A stretch of 64,000 nucleotides of DNA from Lathyrus oleraceus (taxonomy: Eukaryota; Streptophyta; Magnoliopsida; Fabales; Fabaceae): assembly GCF_024323335.1 (NCBI RefSeq), contig NC_066583.1, forward strand, positions 363,237,877-363,301,876. Direction: 5' to 3'. The notes under the pieces were generated by a model. It worked only from the letters and a program-made list of their open reading frames with translations, was not told where the DNA came from and made no database searches. Every line of letters starts with the position of its first letter. The first letter of the stretch is position 1. This document shows, one piece after another, positions 1 to 11,775 of this stretch. The translations under genes and the position numbers were made by a program.

Positions 1-1697
1 CTTTCATCTTTAAGTACATGATGTCCTCATCAGGGAATTCAAACATCATCGGCTGATAATCCTCAATCGGTTGCTCGTCAAGGTAGTCAGACAGAATACT
101 ACCTTTGATGGCCTTTTGTGACGTGTACTGGATATCATACTCGGTTAAAATCATCTGCCAACGAGCAACACGCCCGGTAAGAGCCGGCTTTTCAAAGATG
201 TATTTCACTGGATCCATCTTAGAAATCAACAAGGTAGTATGGTTCAACATATACTGTCTCAGTCGGCGAGCAGCCCATGCCAAAGCGCAGCAAGTTTTCT
301 CGAGCTGCGAATATCTTATTTCACAGTCGGTAAACTTTTTGCTAAGGTAGTATATAGCATGCTCTTTTCGACCAGACTCGTCATGCTGTCCCAATACACA
401 CCCCATCGAATTCTCAGTCACTGAAAGGTACATTATCAGAGGCCTCCCAGGAACTGGAGGTATAAGGATTGGAGGTTTCTGCAAATACTCTTTTATTTTA
501 TCAAAAGCTTTTTGACAATCATCATTCCACCTGATTTCTTGATCTTTTCTTAGCAATTTGAAAATCGGTTCACACGTGGCAGTTAGGTGAGATACAAACC
601 GTGCAATGTAGTTCAACCTCCCCAAAAACCCACGAACCTGCTTTTCAGTTCTCGGTTCAGGCATTTCTTGAATAGCTTTTACTTTCGCTGGATCAACCTC
701 AATTCCTTTCTCACTGACAATGAAACCCAACAGCTTTCTGGATCTCACTCCAAACGTACACTTGTTTGGATTCAGCCTCAGTTTGAATTTTCTCAGTCTT
801 TCGAACAACTTCTGCAGGTTTACCAGGTGCTCCTCTTCCGTCTGAGACTTCGCAATCATATCATCCACGTACACTTCAATTTCTTTGTGCATCATGTCAT
901 GAAAGAGAGTCGTCATAGCCCTCTGATAGGTAGCACCGGCATTCTTCAGCCCAAATGGCATCACCTTATAGCAGAACGTGCCCCAAGGTGTAATGAATGT
1001 CGTCTTTTCCATGTCTTCTGGCGCCATCTTGATCTGATTATAGCCAGAAAATCCATCCATGAAAGAGAAAACCGAGGATTGAGCCGTGTTATCAACCAAT
1101 ACATCAATGTGAGGTAATGGGAAGTCATCTTTCGGACTGGCTCTGTTTAAATCCCGGTAATCGACACACATCCTGACTTTACCATCCTTCTTCGGCACAG
1201 GAACGATGTTGGCCACCCACGGGGGATAATTGGTAACTGCCAGAAAACCCGCATCCAACTGCTTCTGAACTTCCTCTTTGATTTTGACAGCCATATCAGG
1301 ACTAGTTCTGCGAAGCTTCTGCTTTACCGAAGGACAATCTTCTCTGAGAGGTAGCCTGTGCACCACGATATCTGTATCCAACCCAGACATATCTTGATAT
1401 GACCATGCAAAGATTTCCACATATTCTCTCAGCATCTCAATCAGCCCTCTCTTGACAGATTCCTTTAAAGCAGCCCCGATCTTGATCTCCTTCTTGGCGT
1501 CCTCAGTACCAAGGTTAATAATCTCCAACTTTTCCTGATGAGGTTGGATGACCCTTTCCTCCTGTTTCAATAATCTGACCAATTCCTTGGGGAGTTCACA
1601 ATCTTCTTCACTCTCCTCTTCAGCTTGGTAAATGGGATTATCGAAATCATACTGAGCCATAATAGAACTGTTTTTAGTGGAGTCCGCGAGATCGATT
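1..1697 (-). CDS. pol: Ogre reverse transcriptase / RNase H, exon 2, second unit (runs off window)
   Basis: Copies element RNA into DNA inside the particle. The frame enters from the predicted acceptor at 1698, with a Met at 1660 (MAQYDFDNPIYQAEEE). Visible RT motifs are ANIVPVPKKDGKVRMCVDYRD, FSFMDGFSGYNQI, KVMPFGLKNAGATYQR and the catalytic box VYVDDMIAKS. The connection and RNase H start (LIMYLSVTENSMG, YYLSKKFTDCE) follow, then EKTCCALAWAARR, where the other unit has a stop. No disruption is seen down to base 1, so this is the better preserved RT. The downstream part lies outside the window. Confidence 0.88.
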
Positions 1698-1938
1698 CTG
1701 CATGTTTAATGTTTTATTTTAGAAAAGAGTTCAAGAAAGTCACAAAAACAAAAACATTGCCATTTTATTGTTTTGAAAATGAAAATAAAACAGAAAGACA
1801 GTGAGCACAAATTTGTTTGCAAAACGTCCTTTATTAATGTTAATCATTTCAAAACATGATGTGGCCCTACAATGAACCACTACGCCCCGGGAAAAACGTA
1901 GGGTTTTTGTGCAAAATGAAAAAACAAAAGAAAATTAC
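1698..1938 (-). other. Predicted Ogre intron between protease and RT, second unit
   Basis: 241 bp and AT-rich. The donor is GTAATT at 1938 after ...ACAGA; the acceptor is ACATGCAG ending at 1698. Removing it joins the protease extension to the RT frame in phase across a split codon (GA + A). Unspliced RNA stops at TAA 1935-1937. An intron at this position is established for Ogre elements; the exact borders are my inference from splice signals and frame. Confidence 0.7.
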
Positions 1939-3824
1939 TCTGTCTGAAGAGTAACTTGGACTATTTCTTCGGCTGTCCAATTATTCACCATCTCCCCTGG
2001 AGCACACGGGTGCACCCAGTTGTCCAGATCACAATCACTGTCCCCGTCTTCACTATCGGCTGCAAAGACGTCACCATGATTCATCAACCCAGCGCTGGTG
2101 AAGGTACTCGGCCCTTTCTGAACACCATGCTATGCCTGAAGAGGCTGATAACCAATGCCAAATTTGTCTTCTTTCACGGGCATGTCAACCATCTTGCCCC
2201 AGCCTTCTGCATTGCCTGAGTTAACAACCTCCAAAGCCTGCTTGTATGCTGCAATTGAGACACCTAGCTTCTTCTGCTCCACAAAAGCTACCTTCTCAAT
2301 AGCAATGGTCTCGAATGCTTGGCACAGAGTTTCATGAATCTCGCCATCCATCTCCACATACTTGAAGGAAGATAGATGACTCACAAGAATGTCCTTCTCG
2401 CCGCACACAATCACAACCTGACCATTCCATACATACTTCAGCTTCTGATGGAGAGTTGACGACACTGCTCCAGCCCCATGTATCCAGGGACGCCCCAATA
2501 AACAACTATATGCTGGTTGGATATCCATCACATAAAAGACAATATCAAACACCTCCGGGCCAATTTTCACGGGCAACATGACTTCACCAAAAACAGACCG
2601 CTTGGATCCATCAAAAGCACGGACGATGAGATCACTCGGAGTGAGAACAACCCCTTCAACATCAATATTGCTCAAAATCTTCTTGGGCAACACGTTCAAA
2701 GACGAGCCAGTATCCACTAACACATGCGACAACACTACGCCTTTGCACTCCATGGTGATATGTAGAGCTTTATTGTGGTTGCGACCCTCAGGTGTCAGAT
2801 CCAGATCTGTGAACCCCAAACCATGTCGTGTGCTCACATTCGCAATAACACCCTCAAGTTGATTGACAGAAATCTCTTGAGGCACGTAAGCCAGATTCAA
2901 CATTTTCAGCAAGGCGTTACGGTGTGCCTCAGAACACAACAACAGGGAAAGGATAGAGATTTTGGACGGAGTCTGGTTCAATTGGTCCACAATCTTATAA
3001 TCATTTTTCTTAATGATCTTCATAAACTCCTCCACATCTCTCTCAAATGAACCCTCAGGCGCCTCCTTCTGTACAGGTCCTTCTTCAACCACAACTTGCT
3101 TACCTTTTGCTTTGGCAAGAGCCTCAGCATTATTATCTCTCAGAGTCTGCGGTGCAAACAGACGACCACTCCTTATGAACCCTCCAGGTCCACCTACATT
3201 GTCCACAGCCGGACCAACAGTTACATGAGTTCTATCTGGCACACCAATTGTCACTGGAGCTTGACTCACCGGTCTTGTCTGACTTTCTGACCTTCTGTTG
3301 TTGCGGAAAGCATTGTCGTACTTCCAAGGAACGGCCCTACTGTTCTCAATAGGTCTTCTATCAGAAGTAACAATAGGAATAGGAGTACCAACCGTTACTG
3401 GAGTAGAGATGGTTACAGGGGTACCAACAGTTACGGGTGCATTAACAGTTGGAGCACGTCCAGGACCCTCAGACGGTTTGAAGTAAATGGTGACAGTTGA
3501 TACCACCCCACGATCTTTCACAGCCCGGCTAAACTGTAGGCAACCATCATCAATCAGTCCCTGGATACCTCTCCTCAGCTTGTCACAACCATTCTCTTGA
3601 TTAGCACAATCTGAACAACCTTCATCACAGCCCGGGAACACTCCCCCTTTCAGCAGACGTTCCTTTACCACTAGCAACGACGTCTGAACCTCATCAACAC
3701 TGACTATCAAATCCACAGCATCCTCACCTTCCACATTGTTCACCCTGGGCCCACCATGTTGAGGCATCGGGTTGTTCACAACATTCGAAACAGGAGCAAA
3801 GTTGATTGTTTTGGCATCAATCAA
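1939..3824 (-). CDS. pro: Ogre aspartic protease region, exon 1 of pol, second unit
   Basis: In phase with gag after the TAG at 3825-3827. A 564-codon open stretch (3824-2130) includes a Cys-rich segment (FPGCDEGCSDCANQENGCD), VTVGTPVT-type repeats, and a retropepsin-like active site LVDTGSSLNVLPKK with downstream CLLGRPWIHGAGAV. A second in-frame TAG at 2130-2132 is followed by 63 more open codons (starting HGVQKGPSTF), which reach a predicted splice donor at 1938. The protease cleaves the Gag-Pol polyprotein. Both TAG codons occur in both units, so they are inherited; readthrough is possible but unproven. Confidence 0.82.
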
Positions 3825-3827
3825 ATC

Positions 3828-5239
3828 CTAGACCTTATGATGGAAAGCCCGACAATTCTCAATATGATTCCCCGGTGCACCAGAATGAAAATCACAATGA
3901 GCATTGGCATCGTACCGAGCCGGCATCCTCGTCAACGGCGCCATGGTGCGAAGTTCAACAAATTTCAACCTGATCAGTTCAGGAAGCAACTCAGCATATG
4001 TCATCGGCAACGGATCAAAATGACGCTCGGGCATTCTCTGTCTTGGTTGAAACGGGCGTTGCTGTTGTTGTTGTTGTCTTGGCTGTTGTTGTTGAGGCTG
4101 AGTTGTTGGAATGGTCACAGCGGCAACTTGACGATACTGTCCTCTGTTTACATTCCTCCGACTGTGCATAACATTAGTCTCACCCTCCCTCCTTCGGGGT
4201 GCCCCAGAAAATGGCTTCTTCGAACTCGAAGACGAGGAACCAGAATCCTGAATCTTCCCTGCTTTAATAAGGCTTTCAGTCCTCTCTCCGCAGATAACCA
4301 CATCAGAAAAGCTACCGAATGGGCAACTTCCCATACGGTTCATGAACACCCCCTGTAGGGTCCCAATAAACATGTCAGTCAGCTCTCTCTCCAACATAGG
4401 AGGTTGCACTCTTGCAGCTAACTCGCGCCACCTCTGGGCGTACTCCTTGAAACTTTCACCAGACTTCTGGAATAGACTTTGCAGTTGGGTTCTGCTCGGA
4501 GCCCTATCCATATTGTGCTTATACTGCCTCAAGAAGGCTTCCCCCAAATCTCTCCATCTTCTCACAGATTCTCTCTTCAGGTCCATGTACCAGTCCAAGG
4601 ACGCTCCAGACAAGCTGTCTTGGAAAAAGTATATCCACATCTTCTCATCATCAGTATATGCGGAGATTTTTCTGTAGTAGGCCTGCACATGGGTGCGAGG
4701 ACAAGAAGTGCCGTTGTATTTGTCAAAGGATGGAGCCTTGAATTTGTAAGGGATCCTCAGCTCATCAACCAGTCCCATATTTGTTACATCAAAACCCAAA
4801 GAGTTCTGACACTCCATGGCACAGATCTTTTCAGCAAGGGCATCAACTTTTCTATCCCTCTCTTCAGTCCTTCCCACTTCATCATCATCACTAAGGAGAG
4901 TGAACATATCCTCTTGTCTGTTAACCAACGGAGCAGGATGGCGAACAGGAGCACGAGTTGCTCTAACATTAACAGTCTCAGGAGCAATAGGTTGTCCGTT
5001 AATTCTGATACCCCTCAATTCATCACCCATAGCGTAGTTATTGACGGGAATGGTAGCAGCAACGTTGTCATTAACAGGGATCCCTCTGGAGAAGCACGGT
5101 TGACCGGTGGAATCACAGCTTCCTGTCTCTGGGCTAAGGCTCGCAGCTCCTCTTGCCCTTGAACGACCCCTTGCATCATGCTCATAAACTGGGCCATGTT
5201 AGCCCTCATCTCTGCCAACTCAGCTTGAACTTGGTCCAT
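3828..5239 (-). CDS. gag: Ogre Gag (capsid/nucleocapsid), second unit; N-terminal frameshift
   Basis: Encodes the Gag structural protein that forms the virus-like particle. The N-terminal part starts at ATG 5239 (MDQVQAELAEMRANM, a likely coiled coil). One base out of frame, the main part runs to 3828 and contains the retrotransposon Gag domain (RRWRDLGEAFLRQY, then FKEYAQRWRELAARVQPP). Gln-rich stretches follow, then HCDFHSGAPGNHIENC, which resembles a retroviral zinc knuckle. The two frames overlap between about 5160 and 5015; the shift is present in both Ogre units. The frame ends at TAG 3825-3827, and the downstream protease frame continues in phase. Confidence 0.8.
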
Positions 5240-6316
5240 ACTTCTCTGTTGATTCAGTCTCGTAGCGTAGCGGTGCGGACGACGATCAACAATCCTGCCT
5301 AAAACAGGAACCAGAGTGAGAAGTCTTGTTCAAGAACACCTGTAATGCAAGAATGATATGTATATGATGCGTATGATGCGTATGCTGTTCATCATGAATG
5401 ATCCTGAAAAGGATATACATATGCGGGTTAACTGTTTTTTTTTTGCATTATCTTTTTTTTATGAAAATAAACATGCTATGATGCAAAATGATGACACCCT
5501 GGCAGGTTGGCTGAGTATCACACGACACAAGAATTGAACTTCGGCATCAGAACCAACAGTCATCATCTGAGCAAGTCATCATCTGAGCAAGTCATCATCT
5601 GAGCAAATACCCTCAAATTCGGCCCATGGATCTGAAATAAACGGAACCCTCTGATAAATACCAAGGTCAAACCTCCGGCGTCCAGAAATAAAGACCCATA
5701 AATTCAACTGAACCAAGGTCATCATCACAGAATCACTGACGGAACTTGTACTTGCAAGAATCAAACCCTCCCCTCACAGGTGAATTCTAACAAGGTCATC
5801 CTAAGGCGGATAATGGTCTCGACAATCGGACAAGATACTCAACGGGTTTGCCCTTTCGGGTGTGCCGTTGCAGCTCTCATAAGATCGTCTAACCCAAAGA
5901 TCCGGGAAAGAACGGTCACCGAAGTCAATAGCTCAGATGAGATAACCCAACCTGAGTGGAATACTCCAAACGGAAGGACTCTCTCAAATGAACCTCGTCC
6001 GGCTGTGGTATGTCACGTCGCAACAACATGCTGATATAGCAAGTGAGGAGACGTGAGACCACGCTAATCCTAGGTGTATACTCGGGCCTGGGTTTTAGCC
6101 CCACTCAGAACACCCACCCCAAATCAGAGGAACCAACCTGTACAGAATCCAGCACAATGATAATATGATGCATGTAAACACATATGCACATATATACAAT
6201 CACAACATAATAATGAATGCACTAAATAAGCAGTAAAAGCAACCACAACTAATCTAAAGAGCGCTAGGATTGACTCGCTTAGGGAAGATGGACCAGCAAG
6301 AGGTCAACTTCTATAT
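5240..6316 (-). other. Ogre 5' leader, second unit
   Basis: Copy of 44478-45554 with about three single-base differences. The triple CATCATCTGAGCAA repeat is at about 5559-5604. No gene is seen. Confidence 0.6.
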
Positions 6317-6335
6317 GTCCCCAGCAAAGTCGCCA
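6317..6335 (-). other. Primer binding site of the second Ogre unit
   Basis: The same 19 bases as at 45555-45573, again two bases inside the LTR edge. Its position immediately after an LTR that is preceded by a polypurine tract is the key evidence for a tandem arrangement. Confidence 0.8.
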
Positions 6336-6337
6336 AC

Positions 6338-9300
6338 TGTCGCATTACGCGAAAAACCGGCGGGAAAAGACACAGAGCCGCCACTGTGCGTTATTTATCC
6401 CAAAGGAGGGAAAGGAAACGCTCGAAGTAAACCTGGAAAGGAAATGGTCTTACGACCAGAGATGCAAGGATCGGGAGTCGGTTATACGAAGGGAAGGTAT
6501 TAGCATCCCTACGCATCTGTCGTACTCGACGGGATCCACGCTCAGAAAGAATAGAAGAAAGGTTGCTAAAAGAAACTGCTCAAAACTGCACAGAACTGGA
6601 GTAAAACACAGATGGAAGAAGACGGGAGAAGGGATATGGGGAACGTGCTCGCTAGGACATCGCATCCTATGCATACGTATCTTCTCTAACCAGAGGAAGA
6701 ATCAGAGAACTCGTAGCTCGGCTAATGCATGCCAAATAAACGCTGAAAGAAGACGCTGAGATGTCAGAGCAAACACACAAACACAAACTGGAAATGGAAT
6801 GCCAATCGCTGGGCTTACATCCAACTCCACAAAAGAAACGCAAACAGGAAACCGAATGCCAATCGCTGGACTTACATCAGACTCCAAACAAAGAATTGCA
6901 AACAGGAAACCGACTGCCAATCGCTGGGCTTACGTCAGACTCCAAACACGCACACAAAACAGAAGGGTCTCGATTGCAACTAGGGCAAGAGAAAGGGAAG
7001 GTCTCAATCGCAACGAGGGCGAGAGAAAAGGATCACAGTTAGTTGTTAGTCAAACTCGACAAGACATCGCATCTCGTGCCTACGTATCTCATCTGGACAT
7101 GAGAATCAGAGTTGCCGTAGTTCGGCTAAACTATTTCTATTTGTTTTGTGTTTTTAGATGAACAACGTCACTACGCAATCTACCGGATGCTCGACCTTTG
7201 GAGACTTACTCACCTGTAGTAGAAGGAGTTAACGTGTTCTTAAGAGGGGATAAAGTTGGTTTGTGTTTTAGGAAAGCTCACGCAAGAAAGGAAGTCCTAG
7301 ACGAAGGAACCGTGCTACCTTAATTGACATGCAAACGAGACTATGCAAAGTCTAGCAATCCTATGGGGATACAATCACACCACACAAACATACAACATGA
7401 AGTAAACACACCAACAAGGGGCTCAAACATCAAGGGTGAGGCTTTAGTCAAGGGGTCATATCAACCTCGACAAACAAGCCGGCTGGAAGGGTATCTGAGG
7501 GCTCTTAACCACTGACATTGACCGTCAGGGTGAGCAGATGAAAGGCGATGAGGATTGGTCCTCATAGCTCTTAACCCGGGTCTGGGTGAGCTTCAATCAA
7601 TAAAAACGTGGGAGTCCAGAATGTGGGACTCTACTCCACTTGACCGACTCTATATACAAAGGATCTTGGGTGTTTATTCAAAATGCATCAGCACATAGTG
7701 TGAGCAAGACGAAAGACTCAATTGAATAGCAGGGGATGGATTGCACATCCCTTCTATCTGCCAATGCCTCTTCACTTAGGAGGTCTTTGAAGTACATGGC
7801 ACAAACATAAACAACCACAAACATTGCCTCTTAAGGAGGGCTTTAGACAGGTGCCTGCCAAAAGAAAATGACAGGTCTTCCAGACTACATGGAGAATAGG
7901 AAGTTACCTAGGTGGTATGCCAACCACAAGCAAAGCAAAGCAACTCAAGCAATGAGTTAAAGCGGCTAAAGTACCTGTAAGAAAAGCTAACCAATCAGTA
8001 CTATGTTCCGACAAACAATCAACAGTTAACAACAGTGGTTCCCAATATACACAACAAGCAAGCTTTATGTGCAAGCATTCAAATTGTTTCATCATCTCAA
8101 ATGACCTACAAACAGCAAGGGTTAGTGGACAAAGTAAAGGCATCTCAAATCATGAGATCAACATCATCCCTTAGGACTATAAGCTTGAACCTGAAATGCA
8201 AAACTCAAAAGATGAGTACAAACCCCTAGGGCAAAGCCTAGGGTCAAAGGTGGGGAAAAAAATTCAAAACAGAAGCTAATACTCAACATGAAGCAACTTT
8301 AAACAAGTAAGAACATGTCCTAAAAAGGACCAAGTCAAAAGCATTAAGCAAAGTCATCATTCAACCAAGAGAAGGCAAGGCAAGCAAAAGGTGCATACAA
8401 TTGGTCAACAAGAATCAAAATTCCATATTAAAACAGAAATGACTCAAACAATCATGGAAATTTTTATGAGCATACAATATGTCAAACACAATCATCATGC
8501 CAAAAGTTGGAAACAGAGGAGCTCATTTGATAAGGCAATGAAAATGAATAAGATCAACATCAAATTGTGTGACACACATTGTCATACCATATTAACACAT
8601 GCCTAAAACAGAAAAGGAAAATGCTAAAAATGCCAAATAAAATCTCAAGCATCCTACAACATGTTAGGAATCAACATATAAAATTTAATGGCAATTGGTC
8701 AAGTATTGAGCATTTCACACCAATTTGAATGAGGCATAACATGATTGTGTACATACTCAAACAATCAAACACCATTAAAAATCCAGAAGAGATAAAATCA
8801 TGAAATCACAACCATAAAATAGTAGACATCTCAAGGATCATGTAGAAAAAAATCTGGAATTATTTGGATCATCAAGCTATTTTTTATGATTTTTTGAATG
8901 AGCATGCATAAAATGAAATAAAAATGTAAAAAATGAAAATAATGAAATGAATGAATAAAATGGCAATTGCATCAGCAGGATTCGAATCGTGTACATCCAA
9001 AACACGGTCGTTTGGCTCAAGGAAGCGCGTCTAAACACTGCGTTCCACTAATCTGATGTGGCTAGCGACATCAATGGTCAAGCTTGCGTGGATGAGTCAA
9101 TGAAGCGTGGTCCAATAGAAGTGCCACGAGAGAGCCATGCAAGCGCCAGGTCAAAACGAATTAGACAAAACAAATGCAATATGGAGGGATCGAACGCACA
9201 ATAGCGAAGTAAAGGGCACTTCTACAGTGATCTGGCAATGCATGAACCAGACAAACCCTAAAACTATTCACCTACGGCCGCGCACGGTGGAAACCACCGT

Positions 9301-10968
9301 CTTCTTCATGAAGACGGTGGAGGAACAGTAACTGCTTCCAATTTTTTTTTGCAGAATCGGCCAAAATTTATATCATTCGAACCGTTATCACACGAGGAAC
9401 ACGAATCCATCATCAAATCATATTAATTCATCATAACAAATGCAAATCGAGCAAAAACAGTTTGACATCCAAAACTTCTAATCATCATAACTTGCTCAAT
9501 ATACGACCAATTTCAATTCTACAACTACCAGAACGCTCAGCATGAGAAGCTCTACATAAACATGGCAAAATATTGGAGAATTAAGAGCTTCGAAAAACCT
9601 ACCTCTTGAAGAGCAGTATGAGTAAACGAGCAATTCAAGGCTTGACAAGCTCCAAAATCAGTCCTGAGATGATGTTATGAAGCTTTATGTGTGAATTGAA
9701 GCTTGGAGATGCTTGGATCTAGCTCAGATGGAAGCTTCCATATTCATTGTTCTTGAGCTTGCACAACACGAATCTTGGCCAAATGCTGCAATCAAGAGCT
9801 TGATCTATACCTAATGATGCTCAGAGAACCACAATATGCAATAAAATCAAAGGCTTATGTGGAAGAAATTGAAGTTTCAAATTGGAGAAATTTTGGAGGG
9901 AAAGTTTGAATCTAGATCTAGAATGATGAAAATCTAAAAATTCTGTTAGGATTATCCTTTTATATGCTGTGTTAATCCATTTGCTAATTAGAATTAAGCA
10001 TGGTTAATGAAATTTTAGTGAGAAATAAGGTGTAGTGCAAAAATTGATTTTTCACCCCATGCATGCAACATGCACGTGAACAGTACCACATAGCCATGCA
10101 ATTTCACTTAAAATCATCTTATGAACATGTTGGAATGGTTAAAAAGCTCATATGATGCACCAAATTCAAATTCATGATTTTCCCTCCAAAATGAGCATGA
10201 ATGAGCAAATGGTCATGTGATGAAATTTCATGCAATGCCTTGATGGATTTGGAAAATATGAGTCATGACAAGCATTATGCAAAAAGAGGCACTCAATTTG
10301 GAGTTTTAGATCAAAAGTTATGGCTTGTTGAATTTCCATGCACACTTGGCAATGCTTTGATCATATCTTCTCAACCATTCATCAGATGCTCATGATCTTG
10401 GACTTTTTGGAAATGGGAGAGAAAGATCTTCAACTTTCATGTTGGACAAAATTTCATTTGAAACTTCTTTGATGTTGGAAAGTCAAGTTGAATTTGGTTC
10501 AAAAACTTGCCATTTTGGAAACTTGAAATTACAGGTCACTTTCCATTTTGGGAAACTTTTGATCTGGCTTCAAATCCTTCAAGGTATATGTTTGACATGA
10601 TGAATAAACCTCTTTTGGACATGAATGAAGTGTCTCAAACCATTTCTTCACCTCTTAGCCCTCAGATGACTTGCAGTTGACTTTTATGGGCCCCATATGA
10701 CCTAAAACTGCACTGTGGACTTTGAGCCTTCAACACTTGGTACAATTACTTCAAAATGAACCTTGATTCATATAAGCTCTCTAAAACAACCATAGGGCCT
10801 TCATCTCAAGAAAAACCTTGCTCTCTTGCACTGAGGAATTCTCCTGATGCCAGTCTTGACTGATAAGATGCAATACACTATGCAATGTTAATGTAATGTT
10901 AGTGCAATGTCAATGACCTAAAAAATGAAATGAATGCATGAATGAGGGTGCAAATTTGAGGTGCTACA
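6338..10968 (-). repeat. Ogre LTR shared by two tandem units (3' LTR of the first, 5' LTR of the second)
   Basis: 4631 bp, homologous to 45576-50205. A polypurine tract (minus strand AATAGGGGAAGC) lies directly upstream at 10969 and a PBS directly downstream at 6317-6335, so the LTR serves as the 3' end of one element and the 5' end of the next. Differences from the other LTR are rare from 6338 to about 8390 (about 3 by eye) and frequent from there to 10968 (about 40 by eye). Three 57-bp tandem units lie at 6785-6955. Confidence 0.88.
6785..6955. repeat. Three 57-bp tandem units in the shared Ogre LTR
   Basis: (A/C)TGCCAATCGCTGG recurs at 6799, 6856 and about 6913, each followed by CTTAC(A/G)TC and ACTCCA. 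The same array is at 46023-46193 in the other LTR. Confidence 0.85.
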
Positions 10969-10980
10969 GCTTCCCCTATT
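10969..10980 (-). other. Ogre polypurine tract
   Basis: Minus strand AATAGGGGAAGC, immediately upstream of the LTR start TGTAGCACCTC. It is the expected primer site for plus-strand DNA synthesis and shows that the LTR at 6338-10968 is a genuine 3' LTR. Confidence 0.7.
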
Positions 10981-11261
10981 CAATCAACTGGGAACCTGAA
11001 CGGGTGATAGCAGCGGCTGTCAGACCTTCAAGGTAAACAGGGATTGAATACCAAAAGAACCGTAGAAATTTGCACTTTGCAGGGGATGAACAAAAACAAA
11101 CAGTCGACTTGATATACACTGATATCAAAGAACGCGGGGCCATTTACCGATGGCGACTTCGACTGGGGGGACAAGATATTTACAACTAGAACCAGACAAG
11201 ACGTTTACCGACGACTCTACTGGGGATTTTGATTTTTATTGGAGAAAGGCACCACGACCAG

Positions 11262-11775
11262 ACATCAACGGATGAATGGGAAGAGAAACCACGACCAGAC
11301 ATCGAAAGACGATGAATGGGAAGAGAAACCACGACCAGACGCCAGCGGACGAATGGGAAAGACTTAACCAGACATCAACAGATGAATGGGAGAAAGAAAC
11401 CACGACCAGACATCGAAAGACGATGAATGGGAAGAGAAACCACGACCAGACGCCAACGGACGATTGGGAAAGACTCAACCAGACATCAACGGATGAATGG
11501 GAGAAAGAAACCACGACCAGACATCGAAAGACGATGAATGGGAAGAGAAACCACGACCAGACGCCAACGGACGAATGGGAAAGACTCAACCAGACATCAA
11601 CGGATGAATGGGAGAAAGAAACCACGACCAGACGCCAACGGACGAATGGGAAGAGAAACCACGACCAGACGCCAACGGACGAATGGGAATAAAGAAACCA
11701 CGGCCAGACATCGAAAGATGAATGGGAATAAAGAAACCATGACCAGACATCGACAGATGAATGGGAGAAACTCGA
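11262..11775. repeat. Tandem array, 111-bp period, in the Ogre 3' UTR
   Basis: The period is 111 bp, measured from ATGAATGGGAGAAAG at 11382, 11493 and 11604. Each unit consists of three related subrepeats of about 37 bp built on ACCACGACCAGAC(A/G)(T/C)C. About four and a half units are present, with degenerate shorter units at the right end. Because the period is divisible by three it stays open in several frames on both strands, which explains the repetitive ORFs there. Confidence 0.9.

Larger units (their letters stand above)
1..6337 (-). mobile_element. Second, partial Ogre internal region in tandem with the first
   Basis: From the inner edge of the LTR at 6338 the minus strand continues through PBS, leader, gag, protease, intron and RT/RNase H, and leaves the window at base 1. 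It matches 39240-45575 almost base for base: I count about 11 differences in 6.3 kb by eye. It shares a gag frameshift and two in-frame TAG codons with the other unit, so both descend from one copy already carrying those breaks. It lacks the nonsense codon at 39529 and the gag deletion at 43783, so its RT is open to the window edge. Confidence 0.9.

Noticed and set aside
587..1117. 176-codon plus-strand ORF (also at 39826)
   Set aside because: Antisense shadow of the Ogre reverse transcriptase.
3756..4358. 200-codon plus-strand ORF (also at 42995)
   Set aside because: It is the antisense shadow of the gag/protease junction; both real genes are on the minus strand.
1..10968. Simple segmental duplication of host DNA as the explanation for the 11-kb repeat
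   Set aside because: Homology ends exactly at the LTR edges (10968 and 50205), and the PBS and polypurine tract are correctly placed, so the repeat is explained by retrotransposon structure.
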